64,000 nucleotides of DNA from Nocardia cyriacigeorgica (GCF_005863245.1 NZ_VBUT01000004.1:124001-188000); one strand, 5' to 3'. Counted from the first letter of the stretch, positions 1 through 9,410 are shown. Program-made: numbers and translations. Notes: generated by a model not told the origin, from the letters alone.

Positions 1-1844
1 GAGCCGTCGGCGCCGTGGTCGCCGCCGAAATAGAAGCTGGACAACCAGTTTCCGCGCTGCTCACGGCCACCGGCGATGGCGTCGAGATCGTCCTCCATGG
101 CGGCGGTGAAGTCGAAGTCGACCAGGCGGCCGAAGTGCTCCTCGAGCAAGCCGATCACCGCGAACGCCACCCACGAGGGCACCAGCGCGCTACCGCGCTT
201 GTAGACGTAGCCGCGATCCAGAATCGTCTTGATGATCGACGAATACGTGGAGGGGCGGCCGATGCCGAGCTCTTCGAGCGCCTTGATCAGCGAGGCCTCG
301 GTGTAGCGGGCCGGCGGATTGGTGCTGTGCCCGTCCGGGTTCAGTTCCACCGCGGTGACGCCCTGGCCCTCTTCCAGTGCGGGCAGGCGCGATTCGGCGT
401 CGTCGGACTGGCCGCCGGCCTCCTCGTCGACGCTCTCGACGTAGGCCTTGAGGAAGCCGGGGAAGGTGATGGTGCGCCCGGAGGCGGAGAACACGCATTC
501 CTCGCCGGTGCCAGCGACGCCGGTGATCCGCAGGGTGAGTGTGGTGCCCCTGGCGTCGGCCATCTGGGAAGCGACCGTGCGCTGCCAGATCAGCTCGTAG
601 AGCCGGAACTCGTCGTTGTCGAGACGGGAGTGCAGCTCACCGGGGGTGGCGAAGGTATCGCCCGCGGGGCGGATCGCCTCGTGTGCTTCCTGCGCGTTCT
701 TGACCTTGCGGGTGTACTGCCTGGCCGTGGGATGCACATATTCCGAGCCGTAGAGCTGGGTGGCCTGCGACCGGGCCGCGTTGATCGCCGACTGCGACAG
801 CGTGGTCGAGTCGGTACGCATGTAGGTGATGTAGCCGTTCTCGTACAGCCGCTGCGCCACCCGCATGGTGCGCTCGGAGGTGAAGCGCAGTTTGCGGCCC
901 GCCTCCTGCTGCAAGGTCGAGGTCATGAACGGCGCGTACGGCTTGCGGGAGTACGGCTTGGCCTCGGCGGAGGAAACGACCAGGTCGGCGCCGTCGAGCG
1001 CCTCGGCGAGCCGGCGCGCGTACGCCTCGTCCAGCACGACGACACCGGCGTCGGCCTTCAACTGACCATCGGAACCGAAATCGCGGCCCGATGCCACGCG
1101 CGCACCGTCGACGTTGACCAGACGCGCACCGAACGTGCGCGGATTCCCACCGGCCTCGCCGGTATCGCCCGCGTCGAGCTTGGCGGCGATATCCCAGTAC
1201 TCGGCCGACCGGAACGCCATCCGCTCGCGCTCACGCCGCACGATCACCCTGGTCGCGACGGACTGCACGCGGCCCGCCGACAACCGCGGCATGACCTTCT
1301 TCCACAGCACCGGACTGACCTCGTACCCGTACAGCCGGTCCAGGATGCGGCGGGTCTCCTGCGCGTCGACCAGGTCGCTGTCCAGATCCCGGGTGTCGGC
1401 GGCCGCGGCCTGAATGGCGGGCTCGGTGATCTCGTGGAACACCATTCGCCGGACCGGAATCTTCGGCTTGAGGGTTTCCAGCAGATGCCAGGCGATGGCC
1501 TCGCCCTCGCGGTCGGGGTCGGTGGCCAGGTAGAGCTCGTCGGCATCCTTGAGCAGGCTCTTGAGCTCGGTGACCTTGCCCTTCTTATCCGGGCTCACGA
1601 CATAGATCGGCTCGAAATCGTGATCGACGTCGACACCGAGGCGCGCCCAGGGCTGGCCCTTGTATTTGGCGGGCACGTCCGCCGCGCCGCGCGGCAGGTC
1701 CCGGATATGACCGACGGAGGCCTCCACCGTGTAATTGCGGCCCAGATAGGGCGCGATTTTGCGGGCCTTGGTCGGGGACTCGACGATCACGAGACGACGC
1801 AGGGGACGGCCCTGGTCGGCTGCACCGCGGTCTCGTGTTGCCAC
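1..1844 (-). CDS. topA: DNA topoisomerase I (type IA), C-terminal part outside the window
   Basis: Relaxes negative supercoils by single-strand passage in the cytoplasm. About 614 N-terminal residues are present; mycobacterial TopA is about 930, so the C-terminal zinc-free tail lies before base 1. The TOPRIM domain opens near residue 19 (LVIVESPTKAR), and its acidic residues sit in ATDRDGEGEAIAWH. The catalytic tyrosine is about residue 341 in GYITYMRTD (codon 822-824). I chose the GTG at 1844 because AAAGGTG stands about 8 nt upstream and because it gives the short variable leader seen in orthologues. The next gene on this strand, cspA, lies upstream, as in mycobacteria (where one more gene intervenes). 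Identity is essentially certain; only the exact start is open. Confidence 0.97.
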   Translation of the reverse strand, partial: MATRDRGAADQGRPLRRLVIVESPTKARKIAPYLGRNYTVEASVGHIRDLPRGAADVPAKYKGQPWARLGVDVDHDFEPIYVVSPDKKGKVTELKSLLKDADELYLATDPDREGEAIAWHLLETLKPKIPVRRMVFHEITEPAIQAAAADTRDLDSDLVDAQETRRILDRLYGYEVSPVLWKKVMPRLSAGRVQSVATRVIVRRERERMAFRSAEYWDIAAKLDAGDTGEAGGNPRTFGARLVNVDGARVASGRDFGSDGQLKADAGVVVLDEAYARRLAEALDGADLVVSSAEAKPYSRKPYAPFMTSTLQQEAGRKLRFTSERTMRVAQRLYENGYITYMRTDSTTLSQSAINAARSQATQLYGSEYVHPTARQYTRKVKNAQEAHEAIRPAGDTFATPGELHSRLDNDEFRLYELIWQRTVASQMADARGTTLTLRITGVAGTGEECVFSASGRTITFPGFLKAYVESVDEEAGGQSDDAESRLPALEEGQGVTAVELNPDGHSTNPPARYTEASLIKALEELGIGRPSTYSSIIKTILDRGYVYKRGSALVPSWVAFAVIGLLEEHFGRLVDFDFTAAMEDDLDAIAGGREQRGNWLSSFYFGGDHGADG

Positions 1845-2083
1845 CGGCGAATACACCTTTCCTTCTCGACCCGCGCGCCGCTGTTCGCGTCCGCACGGCT
1901 AGGGCAAATAGTGGCGATGTCGTATATCGCTACCAGACACGTTTATACCTTGACGCTGCGCGTGGTCGAGTGGTTGCGATCGGAACCACCGAGCGTACGC
2001 GCTATCGCGGATCAGTATGCAGTGCCCCGGTCCGGCCGTCCCGCGCGGCGGGGGTGGAGACGGAGGAACCTACCCCAGATATA

Positions 2084-2123
2084 GCTCGTCCCTCACCGCC
2101 GTTACCGGTGGTGAGGGACGAGC
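2084..2123 (-). terminator. Hairpin downstream of cspA
   Basis: A 14-bp perfect inverted repeat (GCTCGTCCCTCACC and its complement) plus inner pairs around a short loop, 17 nt past the cspA stop. The tail is TATATCT rather than a long T run. It is probably the cspA terminator and separates it from topA. The rest of 1845-2140 shows no gene. Confidence 0.6.
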
Positions 2124-2140
2124 TGTGGATGAATGCGAGC

Positions 2141-2347
2141 TCAGCTGAGCGCGCGAACTCCGGTGGCCTGCGGGCCCTTGGTGCCCTGGCCGACCTCGAA
2201 CTCGACCTTCTGGTTCTCCTCGAGGGTGCGGAAGCCCGAACCCTGGATCTCGGAGTAGTGGACGAAGACGTCAGCGGAGCCGTCCTCGGGCGCGATGAAG
2301 CCGAACCCCTTCTCCGCGTTGAACCACTTCACAGTTCCCTGTGCCAT
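2141..2347 (-). CDS. cspA: Cold-shock protein, CspA family
   Basis: A 68-residue single-domain RNA chaperone that binds single-stranded nucleic acid and melts mRNA structure. The full length is one OB-fold cold-shock domain. RNP1 is KGFGFI (about residues 13-18) and RNP2 is VFVHY (about 27-31), and the protein begins [15 protein letters not shown]. The start at 2347 follows AAGAGGA with good spacing. Its position between topA and the Rv3649-type helicase matches M. tuberculosis cspA (Rv3648c). The upstream spacer of over 400 bp leaves room for a long 5' leader, a common feature of csp mRNAs, but no thermosensor structure was proven here. Confidence 0.95.
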   Translation of the reverse strand: MAQGTVKWFNAEKGFGFIAPEDGSADVFVHYSEIQGSGFRTLEENQKVEFEVGQGTKGPQATGVRALS

Positions 2348-2784
2348 TCTGTTCCTCTTCTTTTCTTACCGGAACGGCGGACAACTGGGTTCGTCCACCG
2401 GGCCCGTTCCGACCGCTGTACTGTTGGTTCCCCCTGCAAGGAAAGCACCAAGTACATCGTTCGCAACATCGATCCTGCCGACGGTTTGGACTTTGGATCC
2501 GTCCCTCGAACACAGAAGCTTGCGACCAGGAACCAGTGAACCATGTCTCTGCGCAATTCGACAGCGGAGTTACCGACAATTTGCAAAAAACTTGATCTTG
2601 CGAATGCGCAGGTGAGGGACACATTGGGGGAATCCAGACTTCCGGTACGTTTGCCCCCCGATAACCGAGCGAGCATCTGGCTACCGGGCTGTGACCCAGG
2701 TCGCTATTGGGTATCGAATTGGCAGGTAGCGCTCCCCGGACGCACACGTTTCACACTTTTCCGACACGCCGGAGGTCCGAACGA
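2348..2784. other. Divergent spacer between cspA and the helicase gene
   Basis: 437 bp with no convincing gene; reading frames on both strands lack actinobacterial codon bias. It must hold the cspA promoter and leader on the minus strand and the helicase promoter on the plus strand. The only notable composition feature is an A/T tract near 2580-2597, which could be part of the cspA promoter. Confidence 0.5.
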
Positions 2785-5157
2785 GTGAATCCGGCAGACC
2801 GGACGAGCCGTACAGCGACCGCGAACGGCGAAAGCTACGGGCGATCGTTGCTGAATCGTGTCCGAACGCAGGGCATCGACGGGGACTCTCGGCTCACTCA
2901 CGTGGCCGAACTCCCGGCTCGGTCCGGGCGCATCGGTGCGTGGCCCGAATGGGTGCGCCCCGAGGTCGTCGCCGCACTCGGCGGCATCGGGATCGAGGCA
3001 CCGTGGTCGCACCAGGTCAGCACCGCCGAGGCCGCGGCGAGCGGACAGCACGTCGTGGTCGCGACCGGCACCGCGTCCGGGAAATCGCTGGGATACCAGC
3101 TGCCCGTGCTCAGCGATCTGCTCGACGATCCCAAGGCCACGGCCCTCTATATCGCCCCGACCAAGGCGCTGGGCGCCGATCAGCTGCGCGCGATCGGCGA
3201 ACTCACCCACGACGGCCCGCTGCGCGATATCCACGCCGCGACCTATGACGGCGATACGCCAGGAGAGATCCGGCAGTGGGTGCGCGCGAACGCGCGATGG
3301 ATCTTCACCAACCCGGACATGCTGCACGTGGGCATGCTGCGCTCCCACAAACGCTGGGCCAGGGTGCTGCGCAGGCTGCGGTATGTGGTGGTGGACGAAT
3401 GCCACGCCTACCGGGGCGTATTCGGCTCACACGTCGCGCTGGTGCTGCGCCGTTTGCGCAGGCTGGCCGCCCACTACGGCGCCGATCCGGTATTCGTGCT
3501 CTGCTCGGCCACCACCGCCGACCCCGCCGAGGCCGCGTCACGGCTGGTCGGCGCGCCGTGCGTGGCCATCACCGACGACGGCTCACCGCGCGGTGCGCGC
3601 ACGGTCGCGTTGTGGGAGCCGCCGCTGTTGACCGCCGTAACCGGGGAAAACGGTGCACCGGTACGGCGGGCGGCCAACTCGGAGGCGGCCAGGATCATGG
3701 CCGATCTGGTGGTCGAAGGCGCCCGCACCTTGACCTTCGTCCGCTCCCGGCGCGGCGCCGAGGTGGCGGCGATGGAGGCTCGCAGGCTCTTGGCCGAGGT
3801 CGATCCGGGCCTGGTCGAACGGGTGGCGGCCTACCGCGGCGGATACCTGCCCGAGGACCGGCGCGAACTGGAAGCGGCCATCTCCGACGGGAGGCTACTG
3901 GCCGCGGCCACCACGAATGCGCTGGAGCTCGGCGTGGATATCGCGGGCCTGGATGCCGTGGTGATGTCCGGTTTCCCCGGCACCGTCGCCTCGTTCTGGC
4001 AGCAGGCCGGACGGGCGGGCAGGCGCACCCAGGGCTCGCTCGTCCTCCTCGTGGCCAGGGACGATCCGCTGGACACCTATCTGGTGCACCACCCCGAAGC
4101 CCTGCTGGGCAGGCCGGTCGAGGCAACAATCACCGACCCGGGCAATCCCTATGTGCTCGGGCCGCAACTGCTGTGCGCCGCCCTCGAACTGCCGCTCACC
4201 GACCAGGAAGCCGACGAACTCGGCGCGGGTGCGGTGCTGGACGATCTGGCTGGTCAAGGGCTGATCCGGCGCCGGGAGAACGGTAGCCCGGACACCGCGC
4301 GCTGGTACGTCACCGCCGATCTCCAGCCGCACGACGCGGTCGATGTGCGCGGCGGCATCGGAGCACCGGTCGCGATCGTCGACGGCGAATCCGGCAGGCT
4401 GCTCGGCACCGCCGACGCCGGTCGCGCCCTGGCGACCCTGCACACCGGCGCGGTCCACCTGCACCAGGGTGAGACCTACGTGGTCGATGAACTCGACCTC
4501 GACGGTGGCGTCGCATTCGTCCACCAAGGCGACCCGGGCTGGACCACCAGCGCGCGCCAGACCACCTCCCTCACCGTCGACGCCTTCCTCGATCGACGCG
4601 ACCACGGCGCGGTCACCGCGGCATCGGCGCAGGTCACCGTCACCAGTCAGGTGGTCGGATACCTGCGCACACTGCCCACCGGCGAGGTGCTCGACCTGGT
4701 GGAACTCGATCTGCCGCCGCAGACCCTGCCCACCAAGGCCGTGCTGTACACCGTGACGCCGGAGCTGCTGGCACACGCAGGCATCACGGCAGCCCGGGTT
4801 CCCGGCGCCCTGCACGCCGCCGAGCACGCCGCCATCGGGCTGTTGCCGCTGGTGGCGACATGCGACCGCTGGGACATCGGCGGCGTATCCATCGCCGAGC
4901 ATCCCGACACCGGACTGCCGACCGTGTTCGTCTACGACGGTCAGCCCGGTGGTTCGGGCTTCGCCGAGCGGGGTTACGCCCAGCTCGAGCGCTGGTTGTC
5001 GGCGACATCGGCGGCCATCGACTCGTGCACGTGCACGGCGGGCTGCCCGTCCTGTGTGCAGTCACCCAAGTGTGGCAACGGCAACAGTCCGCTGGACAAG
5101 GCCGGCGCGGCCCGGCTGCTGACGGCCGTGCTCGCCGAACTGCGAACCGGCAGGTGA
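2785..5157 (+). CDS. DEAD/DEAH-box helicase with C-terminal four-cysteine DUF1998 region (Rv3649/MrfA type)
   Basis: An SF2 DNA helicase of about 790 residues. Walker A is ATGTASGKS (residues 93-101), motif II is DECH (about 204-207), motif III is SATT, and motif VI is QQAGRAGR. The C-terminus carries a cysteine cluster with spacing like CTCTAGCPSCVQSPKC near residues 747-765, the metal-binding signature of the DUF1998 family. That family includes Bacillus MrfA (YprA), a 3'-5' helicase for repair of mitomycin damage; repair function here is inferred from family. I chose the GTG at 2785 because GGAGG lies 9 nt upstream; an earlier in-frame TTG at 2707 lacks a ribosome site. M. tuberculosis Rv3649 is 771 residues in the same context. 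Confidence 0.9.
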   Translation: MNPADRTSRTATANGESYGRSLLNRVRTQGIDGDSRLTHVAELPARSGRIGAWPEWVRPEVVAALGGIGIEAPWSHQVSTAEAAASGQHVVVATGTASGKSLGYQLPVLSDLLDDPKATALYIAPTKALGADQLRAIGELTHDGPLRDIHAATYDGDTPGEIRQWVRANARWIFTNPDMLHVGMLRSHKRWARVLRRLRYVVVDECHAYRGVFGSHVALVLRRLRRLAAHYGADPVFVLCSATTADPAEAASRLVGAPCVAITDDGSPRGARTVALWEPPLLTAVTGENGAPVRRAANSEAARIMADLVVEGARTLTFVRSRRGAEVAAMEARRLLAEVDPGLVERVAAYRGGYLPEDRRELEAAISDGRLLAAATTNALELGVDIAGLDAVVMSGFPGTVASFWQQAGRAGRRTQGSLVLLVARDDPLDTYLVHHPEALLGRPVEATITDPGNPYVLGPQLLCAALELPLTDQEADELGAGAVLDDLAGQGLIRRRENGSPDTARWYVTADLQPHDAVDVRGGIGAPVAIVDGESGRLLGTADAGRALATLHTGAVHLHQGETYVVDELDLDGGVAFVHQGDPGWTTSARQTTSLTVDAFLDRRDHGAVTAASAQVTVTSQVVGYLRTLPTGEVLDLVELDLPPQTLPTKAVLYTVTPELLAHAGITAARVPGALHAAEHAAIGLLPLVATCDRWDIGGVSIAEHPDTGLPTVFVYDGQPGGSGFAERGYAQLERWLSATSAAIDSCTCTAGCPSCVQSPKCGNGNSPLDKAGAARLLTAVLAELRTGR

Positions 5158-5456
5158 CGGCCGGCCGCCCGAACGGTGACGTTGCCGCTGCCGTGGTGTA
5201 ACCGTCCGGTCATCTCCGGCGGTGGTGGCCGGCCCGAAGCCCGGTGCGCACGCCGAGTAACCGGGTTCGCCAGCGCCATCCGATTAAAGAGGAAGATTCT
5301 CATGTTAACTGGTGCATAGCCATGACCTCTCATGTATCCATATGCGGATCTATTCATCCCTTTTCCGCGAGCGCCCGGAGAATTAACAGCCGCGCCGTAT
5401 TAATTCATCGATAAGAAAAGGGAATACTCGCCGTTAACAAAATGCGGGACGTGCCA
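5158..5456. other. Gene-free spacer with an AT-rich core
   Basis: 299 bp between the helicase and the last Tad gene. From about 5282 to 5450 the base composition falls to roughly 45-50% GC against about 69% around it. It contains TTAATTAAT-like stretches and a strong purine ribosome-site-like run (AAAGAGGAAG at 5285-5294) followed by a 5-codon frame at 5301. No protein or RNA gene is recognised. Confidence 0.5.
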
Positions 5457-5828
5457 TCACCGCAGTTCTTCGAGCGGTCCGGCGCGTGCCATGGCGCGTA
5501 CTGTTCGGTCGCCCAATAGACCCATTGGTACTTTTCCTTCCACAGTCACCACGACGTCCCAATCGGCGATCTCACAACCGCGAATGGTCATGCGCATCCG
5601 ATGCGCGATCTCACCCCCTTCGGCGCATGCGTCCGCCGCTCCGTAGACCAAGGCACCGGCCGCCGCCAGAGCCGCCAGATCGGCCGCCGCCTGTGCCCGA
5701 TGCCGAGCCACCACTCCCGCACCCACCTGCCCCACCAGCACCGTCAGCCCCAGCAGGCCGGCCAGAGCCAACGCGGCGAAAACGGTGGCGGCACCGGCCT
5801 CACTCCGTATTCGCACGGACTCATCCAT
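5457..5828 (-). CDS. TadE-like pilus-locus protein (Rv3654c family)
   Basis: A small protein with one N-terminal hydrophobic helix (FAALALAGLLGLTVLVGQVG) followed by the hallmark ARHRAQAAADLAALAAA, which is nearly identical to Rv3654c-type proteins of actinobacterial Tad loci. It is predicted to be membrane-anchored or exported with the pilus machinery. The start is uncertain. The ATG at 5828 gives about 123 residues. The ATG at 6068 overlaps the tadE stop (ATGA) and would give 203 residues, but the added segment is arginine-rich and unlike the family. Last gene of the minus-strand Tad operon. Confidence 0.75.
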   Translation of the reverse strand: MDESVRIRSEAGAATVFAALALAGLLGLTVLVGQVGAGVVARHRAQAAADLAALAAAGALVYGAADACAEGGEIAHRMRMTIRGCEIADWDVVVTVEGKVPMGLLGDRTVRAMARAGPLEELR

Positions 5829-6064
5829 CCCGGCCCGGTCCGCGCCGAGCCGCCGAAGCCGCAACCGCATGAGCGCGATGCCACAGCCAGCCGAGCCCGG
5901 TACCGCACCGACAGCGCCGCGATCAGTCCGCGCTCGGCATTGCGCCGGACCGGACACCGGACGGCCCGACACCGACAGCAGGTGCGACAGGCCGCGTCGC
6001 CGGGTGGCCCGTGGACGTCGGTGGCCGAGGCGCGGCACCTCGCCGAAGCGAGGTTCACCGTCGC

Positions 6065-6406
6065 TCATGGTTCTGCGCCCGGTTCCGGCGTCGCGACGGC
6101 GTCGGCCCGCAGCTCCAGCAGCGGCAGCAGTGGCGTCCCGGCGGTGACCGTCGCGAGGATTCGCGTGCCCTCGCGGCGCACAGAGATCTCCGCGCCCGGT
6201 GGGGCTATGGCGCGGGCGGCGGGCACGGCGCCCGCGGCGTCGCCTCGGGCGGTGAGCCGGGCGGCCTCGCGCGCGGCGTCGATGCAGCGGACCTGGGTCG
6301 AGGCCGCCAGCAGCGCCCCGATGCACGCGACGACGGCCACGACTATCGCCGTCAAGGCGATCGCCGCCTCGACGGTGACGGCGCCGGTGTCGTCACCGAG
6401 AACCAC
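6065..6406 (-). CDS. TadE family pilus assembly protein (Rv3655c type)
   Basis: About 113 residues: a short N-terminus, the TadE motif GAVTVEAAIAL, one transmembrane helix, then CIDAAREAARLTARGD, the conserved post-helix segment of TadE pseudopilins. It is predicted to insert in the membrane and be processed as a minor pilin. The GTG start at 6406 is chosen by family length (Rv3655c has 125 residues); no strong ribosome site is visible, so it may be translated by coupling to the flp gene 26 bp upstream. Confidence 0.8.
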   Translation of the reverse strand: MVLGDDTGAVTVEAAIALTAIVVAVVACIGALLAASTQVRCIDAAREAARLTARGDAAGAVPAARAIAPPGAEISVRREGTRILATVTAGTPLLPLLELRADAVATPEPGAEP

Positions 6407-6432
6407 TGCACCACAACGTCGCCCGCCCCGCG

Positions 6433-6696
6433 CTACACGTTCGTGTTCAGCGCCCGGTCGATGATCTTGGTCAGCGCGTCCACGATGCTGTCGCCCGTCA
6501 CCACCGCGTACAGCACGGCGCCGAAGGCCGCGGCGGCGATGGTGCCGATGGCATATTCGGCGGTACTCATGCCGCTGTCGTCGGCCATCAGGTGGCAGAG
6601 CCGGGTCCGCACCGCCGCACTCGACGAGCGCATTCGGTGGATCCCGATCGAGCATGCTCCGTGGATCTCGTGCCGGACCGGCCTCTCGATTCGCAT
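6433..6696 (-). CDS. Flp-type pilin, DUF4244 family (Rv3656c type)
   Basis: An 87-residue predicted major pilin subunit. After a charged leader of about 40 residues it has GMSTAEYAIGTIAAAAFGAVLYAVV, an Flp/type IV-pilin-like hydrophobic helix with the conserved E-Y pair. Cleavage before the helix would leave a mature peptide of about 45 residues. ATG 6696 follows GGAGAGGGGAATCAG, a strong site. It sits between tadC and tadE as in mycobacteria. Function as a surface fibre is inferred from the family. Confidence 0.8.
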   Translation of the reverse strand: MRIERPVRHEIHGACSIGIHRMRSSSAAVRTRLCHLMADDSGMSTAEYAIGTIAAAAFGAVLYAVVTGDSIVDALTKIIDRALNTNV

Positions 6697-6768
6697 CTGA
6701 TTCCCCTCTCCTGCGAGCCCACGCGGCGAATCCGCGCGGGAACGTCTCCATTGCCGAACCCGGCGGCG

Positions 6769-7380
6769 TCACAGCAGGCCGCCACCGAGCACCCGCCCGG
6801 CCAGCCCGATGATCACCGGGACGATGCCGAGGCAGATGAACGCGGGCAAGAAGCACAGCCCGAGCGGCCCGCCGATCAGCACGCCGGCCCGTTCCGCCCG
6901 CGCGGCGGCCGCATCCTCGACCGCACCGCGACGCTGCTCGGCCAGTTCCCCCACCGCCACCGCGAGCGAGGACCCGGATCGGGCCGAGCGCCTGGCCAGC
7001 CGCGCCAGCGCTTCGATCTCCCCGGACCCGTCGGTCGCCTCCCGTGCCGCCCGCTCCCAGGCGGACGCCGCATCGGCTCCCAGTGCCAGCAGGTCGGCGG
7101 CCCGGCGCAGCGGCTCTGCCAGGGCCGGTGGTGCACCAGGAACCACCGCGTATACCGCCGTGTCGATCGGCATGCCCGCCCGTAGGCACGCAGCCAGGAG
7201 GTCGAAGACCGAGGCGGCCGCCAACGGGTCGACGCCATGCCGGCGCCTCGCGCGCGCGAACCACCGAGCGGTGTCCGGCTTCTCGGCCGGGATCAGGCGG
7301 CGCGTGACCACCAGCCGCCCCGGCAGCAGCAGCATCGCGACGGCCAACAGCATCGCGGCATTCGCGGCCGGCGATCCCAT
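6769..7380 (-). CDS. TadC-like type II/IV secretion membrane protein (Rv3657c type)
   Basis: About 203 residues. It has an N-terminal helix (NAAMLLAVAMLLLPGRLVV), a central T2SSF-type cytoplasmic helical domain (LAACLRAGMPIDTAVYAV) and C-terminal transmembrane helices. It forms part of the inner-membrane platform that works with the TadA ATPase. ATG 7380 is preceded by AGGAGGT at ideal spacing; a longer frame from 7404 lacks such a site. The gene is shorter than proteobacterial TadC, as is usual for the reduced actinobacterial locus. Confidence 0.85.
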   Translation of the reverse strand: MGSPAANAAMLLAVAMLLLPGRLVVTRRLIPAEKPDTARWFARARRRHGVDPLAAASVFDLLAACLRAGMPIDTAVYAVVPGAPPALAEPLRRAADLLALGADAASAWERAAREATDGSGEIEALARLARRSARSGSSLAVAVGELAEQRRGAVEDAAAARAERAGVLIGGPLGLCFLPAFICLGIVPVIIGLAGRVLGGGLL

Positions 7381-7416
7381 GGGTGACCTCCTGATACACA
7401 GCACGATCCGAATGGT

Positions 7417-8208
7417 TCACAGCAGCACCCTTCGGGTGATCTCGTCCGACCACAGCAATCCGGCGCAGGCCAGGGCGGTGCCGAGCGGGAGCAGAATCGC
7501 GCCCGCAGGAGCGGTGAACAGCACCTCCAGCGGCGCGGCCCCCATGAGCTGGCCGAGGCCGACGCCGAGCAGCGGCAGCCCGGCCAAAACCGTCGCCGTA
7601 GCCTTGGCACCGGCCAGCGCGGCGGTCGTGCGGCCCCGAAAACGGATGCGGCCGATCAGATCGTTGCGCGCGGCGCCGAGCAGCTCGGCCAGCGCAAGAC
7701 CGTGATGTTCGGCCACGCGCCAAGCCTCAGCGACGCGGTCGAGTTCGGCCGCGATCACCGAATCCGGCCTGCACAGCCCGTCCGCGCCGGACCCGCCGAG
7801 CCTGCTGCGGGCGGCACCGATCGCGAAGACTTGCGCGGCAACGCCTTTCGCATCGGCGGCCGCGGTCTCGGCGGCGACGCTCGGATGCGCACCCACCCGC
7901 AACTCGCCGATCACCGATTCGAGCGCGTCGAGCAGGTACCCGCATTCGGCGGCATGGCGGCAGTCCCGCGCGTTGCGCCGCCCACGGAAGATCAGCGTCG
8001 CGGCGAGCAGCACCGCCGCGGTCAGCGGACCGACGCCGAGCACGAACGCACCCGCGCAGGCCATCGGTGCCATGAGACGGAAGACGAGGCCCCGGTTCCT
8101 CCGCGGGCGTGCGGCGACGTCCCTGAACAGCTCGCCGAACCGCCGCTTCGGCACCGCCACCGGCGCCACCAGCAGCGCGAGCACCAGGCACGCCAGTGCG
8201 CCGATCAT
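7417..8208 (-). CDS. TadB-like pilus assembly membrane protein (Rv3658c type)
   Basis: A 263-residue protein with two N-terminal transmembrane helices, a T2SSF-like cytoplasmic domain (ESVIGELRVGAHPSVAAE) and two C-terminal helices (VLAGLPLLGVGLGQLMGA and an A/G/L-rich helix). Partner of TadC in the inner-membrane platform. Its ATG overlaps the stop of the TadA ATPase gene by 4 bp (ATGA), so the two are translationally coupled. Confidence 0.87.
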   Translation of the reverse strand: MIGALACLVLALLVAPVAVPKRRFGELFRDVAARPRRNRGLVFRLMAPMACAGAFVLGVGPLTAAVLLAATLIFRGRRNARDCRHAAECGYLLDALESVIGELRVGAHPSVAAETAAADAKGVAAQVFAIGAARSRLGGSGADGLCRPDSVIAAELDRVAEAWRVAEHHGLALAELLGAARNDLIGRIRFRGRTTAALAGAKATATVLAGLPLLGVGLGQLMGAAPLEVLFTAPAGAILLPLGTALACAGLLWSDEITRRVLL

Positions 8209-9410
8209 CGCCCGAGCCGATCGTCGAGCAACTGCCGCAGGCGCGCGGCCGCCGGTGTCTCCGCTCCATCCGCACGCCAGGCCGCACTGATCCGGACATG
8301 GCCGGAGTCGTCGCGACGGACCAGCCCGATCTCCTGGAGACCTCGGCTGCCGTCGGCTCTGCGGTGAACGTGCAGGATCACCTGGACCGCGGCAGCGAGC
8401 TGACTGTGCAGAGCGGCTCGATCCATACCGCCGAGCGCCGCCAGCGCTTCCAGACGCGCGGGCACTTCGCCCGGCGAGTTGGCGTGCACGGTGCCCGCTC
8501 CCCCGTCGTGCCCGGTATTCAAGGCGGTGAGCAGGTCGACGACCTCGGCGCCGCGCACCTCCCCCACCACGATCCGGTCGGGCCGCATGCGCAGGGCTTG
8601 GCGCACGAGTTCACGCACCGTCACCTGGCCGACACCCTCGACGTTGGCGGTGCGGGCGACCAACCGCACCACATGCGGATGCGGCGGTGCGAGCTCGGCG
8701 GCATCCTCGACGCAAATGATGCGTTCGGCGGGATCGACCGTGGCCAGCAGGCCGGACAAGAGCGTAGTTTTGCCCGCGCCAGTGCCGCCGACAACCAGGA
8801 AAGCCAGCCGGGCCGCGACGATGCGCTCCAACAGCATCTTCGCTTCGACGGCAACGGCCCCCATCGCGACCAGCGCATCCAAGCCCTGCGTCGCCGGGCG
8901 CAGCACTCGAAGCGACAGGCAGGTGCCGCCGTGCGCCACCGGAGCCAGTACCGCATGCAACCGCACCCCGAACGATTCGCCCAGCACCGCATCTCGACCG
9001 GGCAAGGTGGCGTCCACCCACGGTTGGGCGTCGTCGAGGCGCCGGCCCGCGGCCGAGGCCAGCCGCTGCGCCAGTCTGCGTACCGCGGCCTCGTCGGCGA
9101 AGCCGATCGACGTCTTCTCGATCCCGCGACCCCGGTCGATCCAGACCTCGTCGGGTGCGGTGACCAGCACATCGGCGACCTTGGTGTCGTGCAACAGCGG
9201 TTCGAGCACGCCCGCGCCGGTCAATTCGGTCTGTAGTAGCCGCAGCGCGCGCAGCAGGTCGGTGTCGCCGAGCACCCCACCGGCTTCGGCCCGGATCGCG
9301 GCGGCGACCTCGGCCGGGTCGGGATCTCCGGCCGCTCCCGCCAAACGCTCGCGAACCCGGTCCAGCAGCTCCGCCGTCACCAGCGCGCCCATTGCTCCCC
9401 CTTCGACCAT
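8205..9410 (-). CDS. tadA: TadA/CpaF-type pilus assembly ATPase (Rv3659c type)
   Basis: About 401 residues. A hexameric secretion ATPase that powers Flp pilus assembly. Walker A is GGTGAGKTT; the Asp/Glu box and Walker B lie in IICVEDAAEL, with RPDRIVVGEVRGAE and the His box TGHDGGAGTVHAN. These are the full CpaF signatures, so it is probably active. The start may be ATG 9410 (TGGAGG 11 nt upstream) or ATG 9392 (GGGGGAG very close). It is translationally coupled to tadB by a 4-bp overlap. No adjacent prepilin peptidase gene is present in the window. Confidence 0.92.
   Translation of the reverse strand: MVEGGAMGALVTAELLDRVRERLAGAAGDPDPAEVAAAIRAEAGGVLGDTDLLRALRLLQTELTGAGVLEPLLHDTKVADVLVTAPDEVWIDRGRGIEKTSIGFADEAAVRRLAQRLASAAGRRLDDAQPWVDATLPGRDAVLGESFGVRLHAVLAPVAHGGTCLSLRVLRPATQGLDALVAMGAVAVEAKMLLERIVAARLAFLVVGGTGAGKTTLLSGLLATVDPAERIICVEDAAELAPPHPHVVRLVARTANVEGVGQVTVRELVRQALRMRPDRIVVGEVRGAEVVDLLTALNTGHDGGAGTVHANSPGEVPARLEALAALGGMDRAALHSQLAAAVQVILHVHRRADGSRGLQEIGLVRRDDSGHVRISAAWRADGAETPAAARLRQLLDDRLGR

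Noticed and set aside
2271..2747. 158-codon minus-strand frame upstream of cspA
   Set aside because: Cys/Ser/Arg-rich product, overlaps cspA in another frame, no ribosome site; more likely untranslated leader.
5829..6068. N-terminal extension of the last Tad gene to ATG 6068
   Set aside because: Arg-rich and unlike Rv3654c-type N-termini, although the ATGA overlap with tadE makes it possible; kept only as an alternative start.
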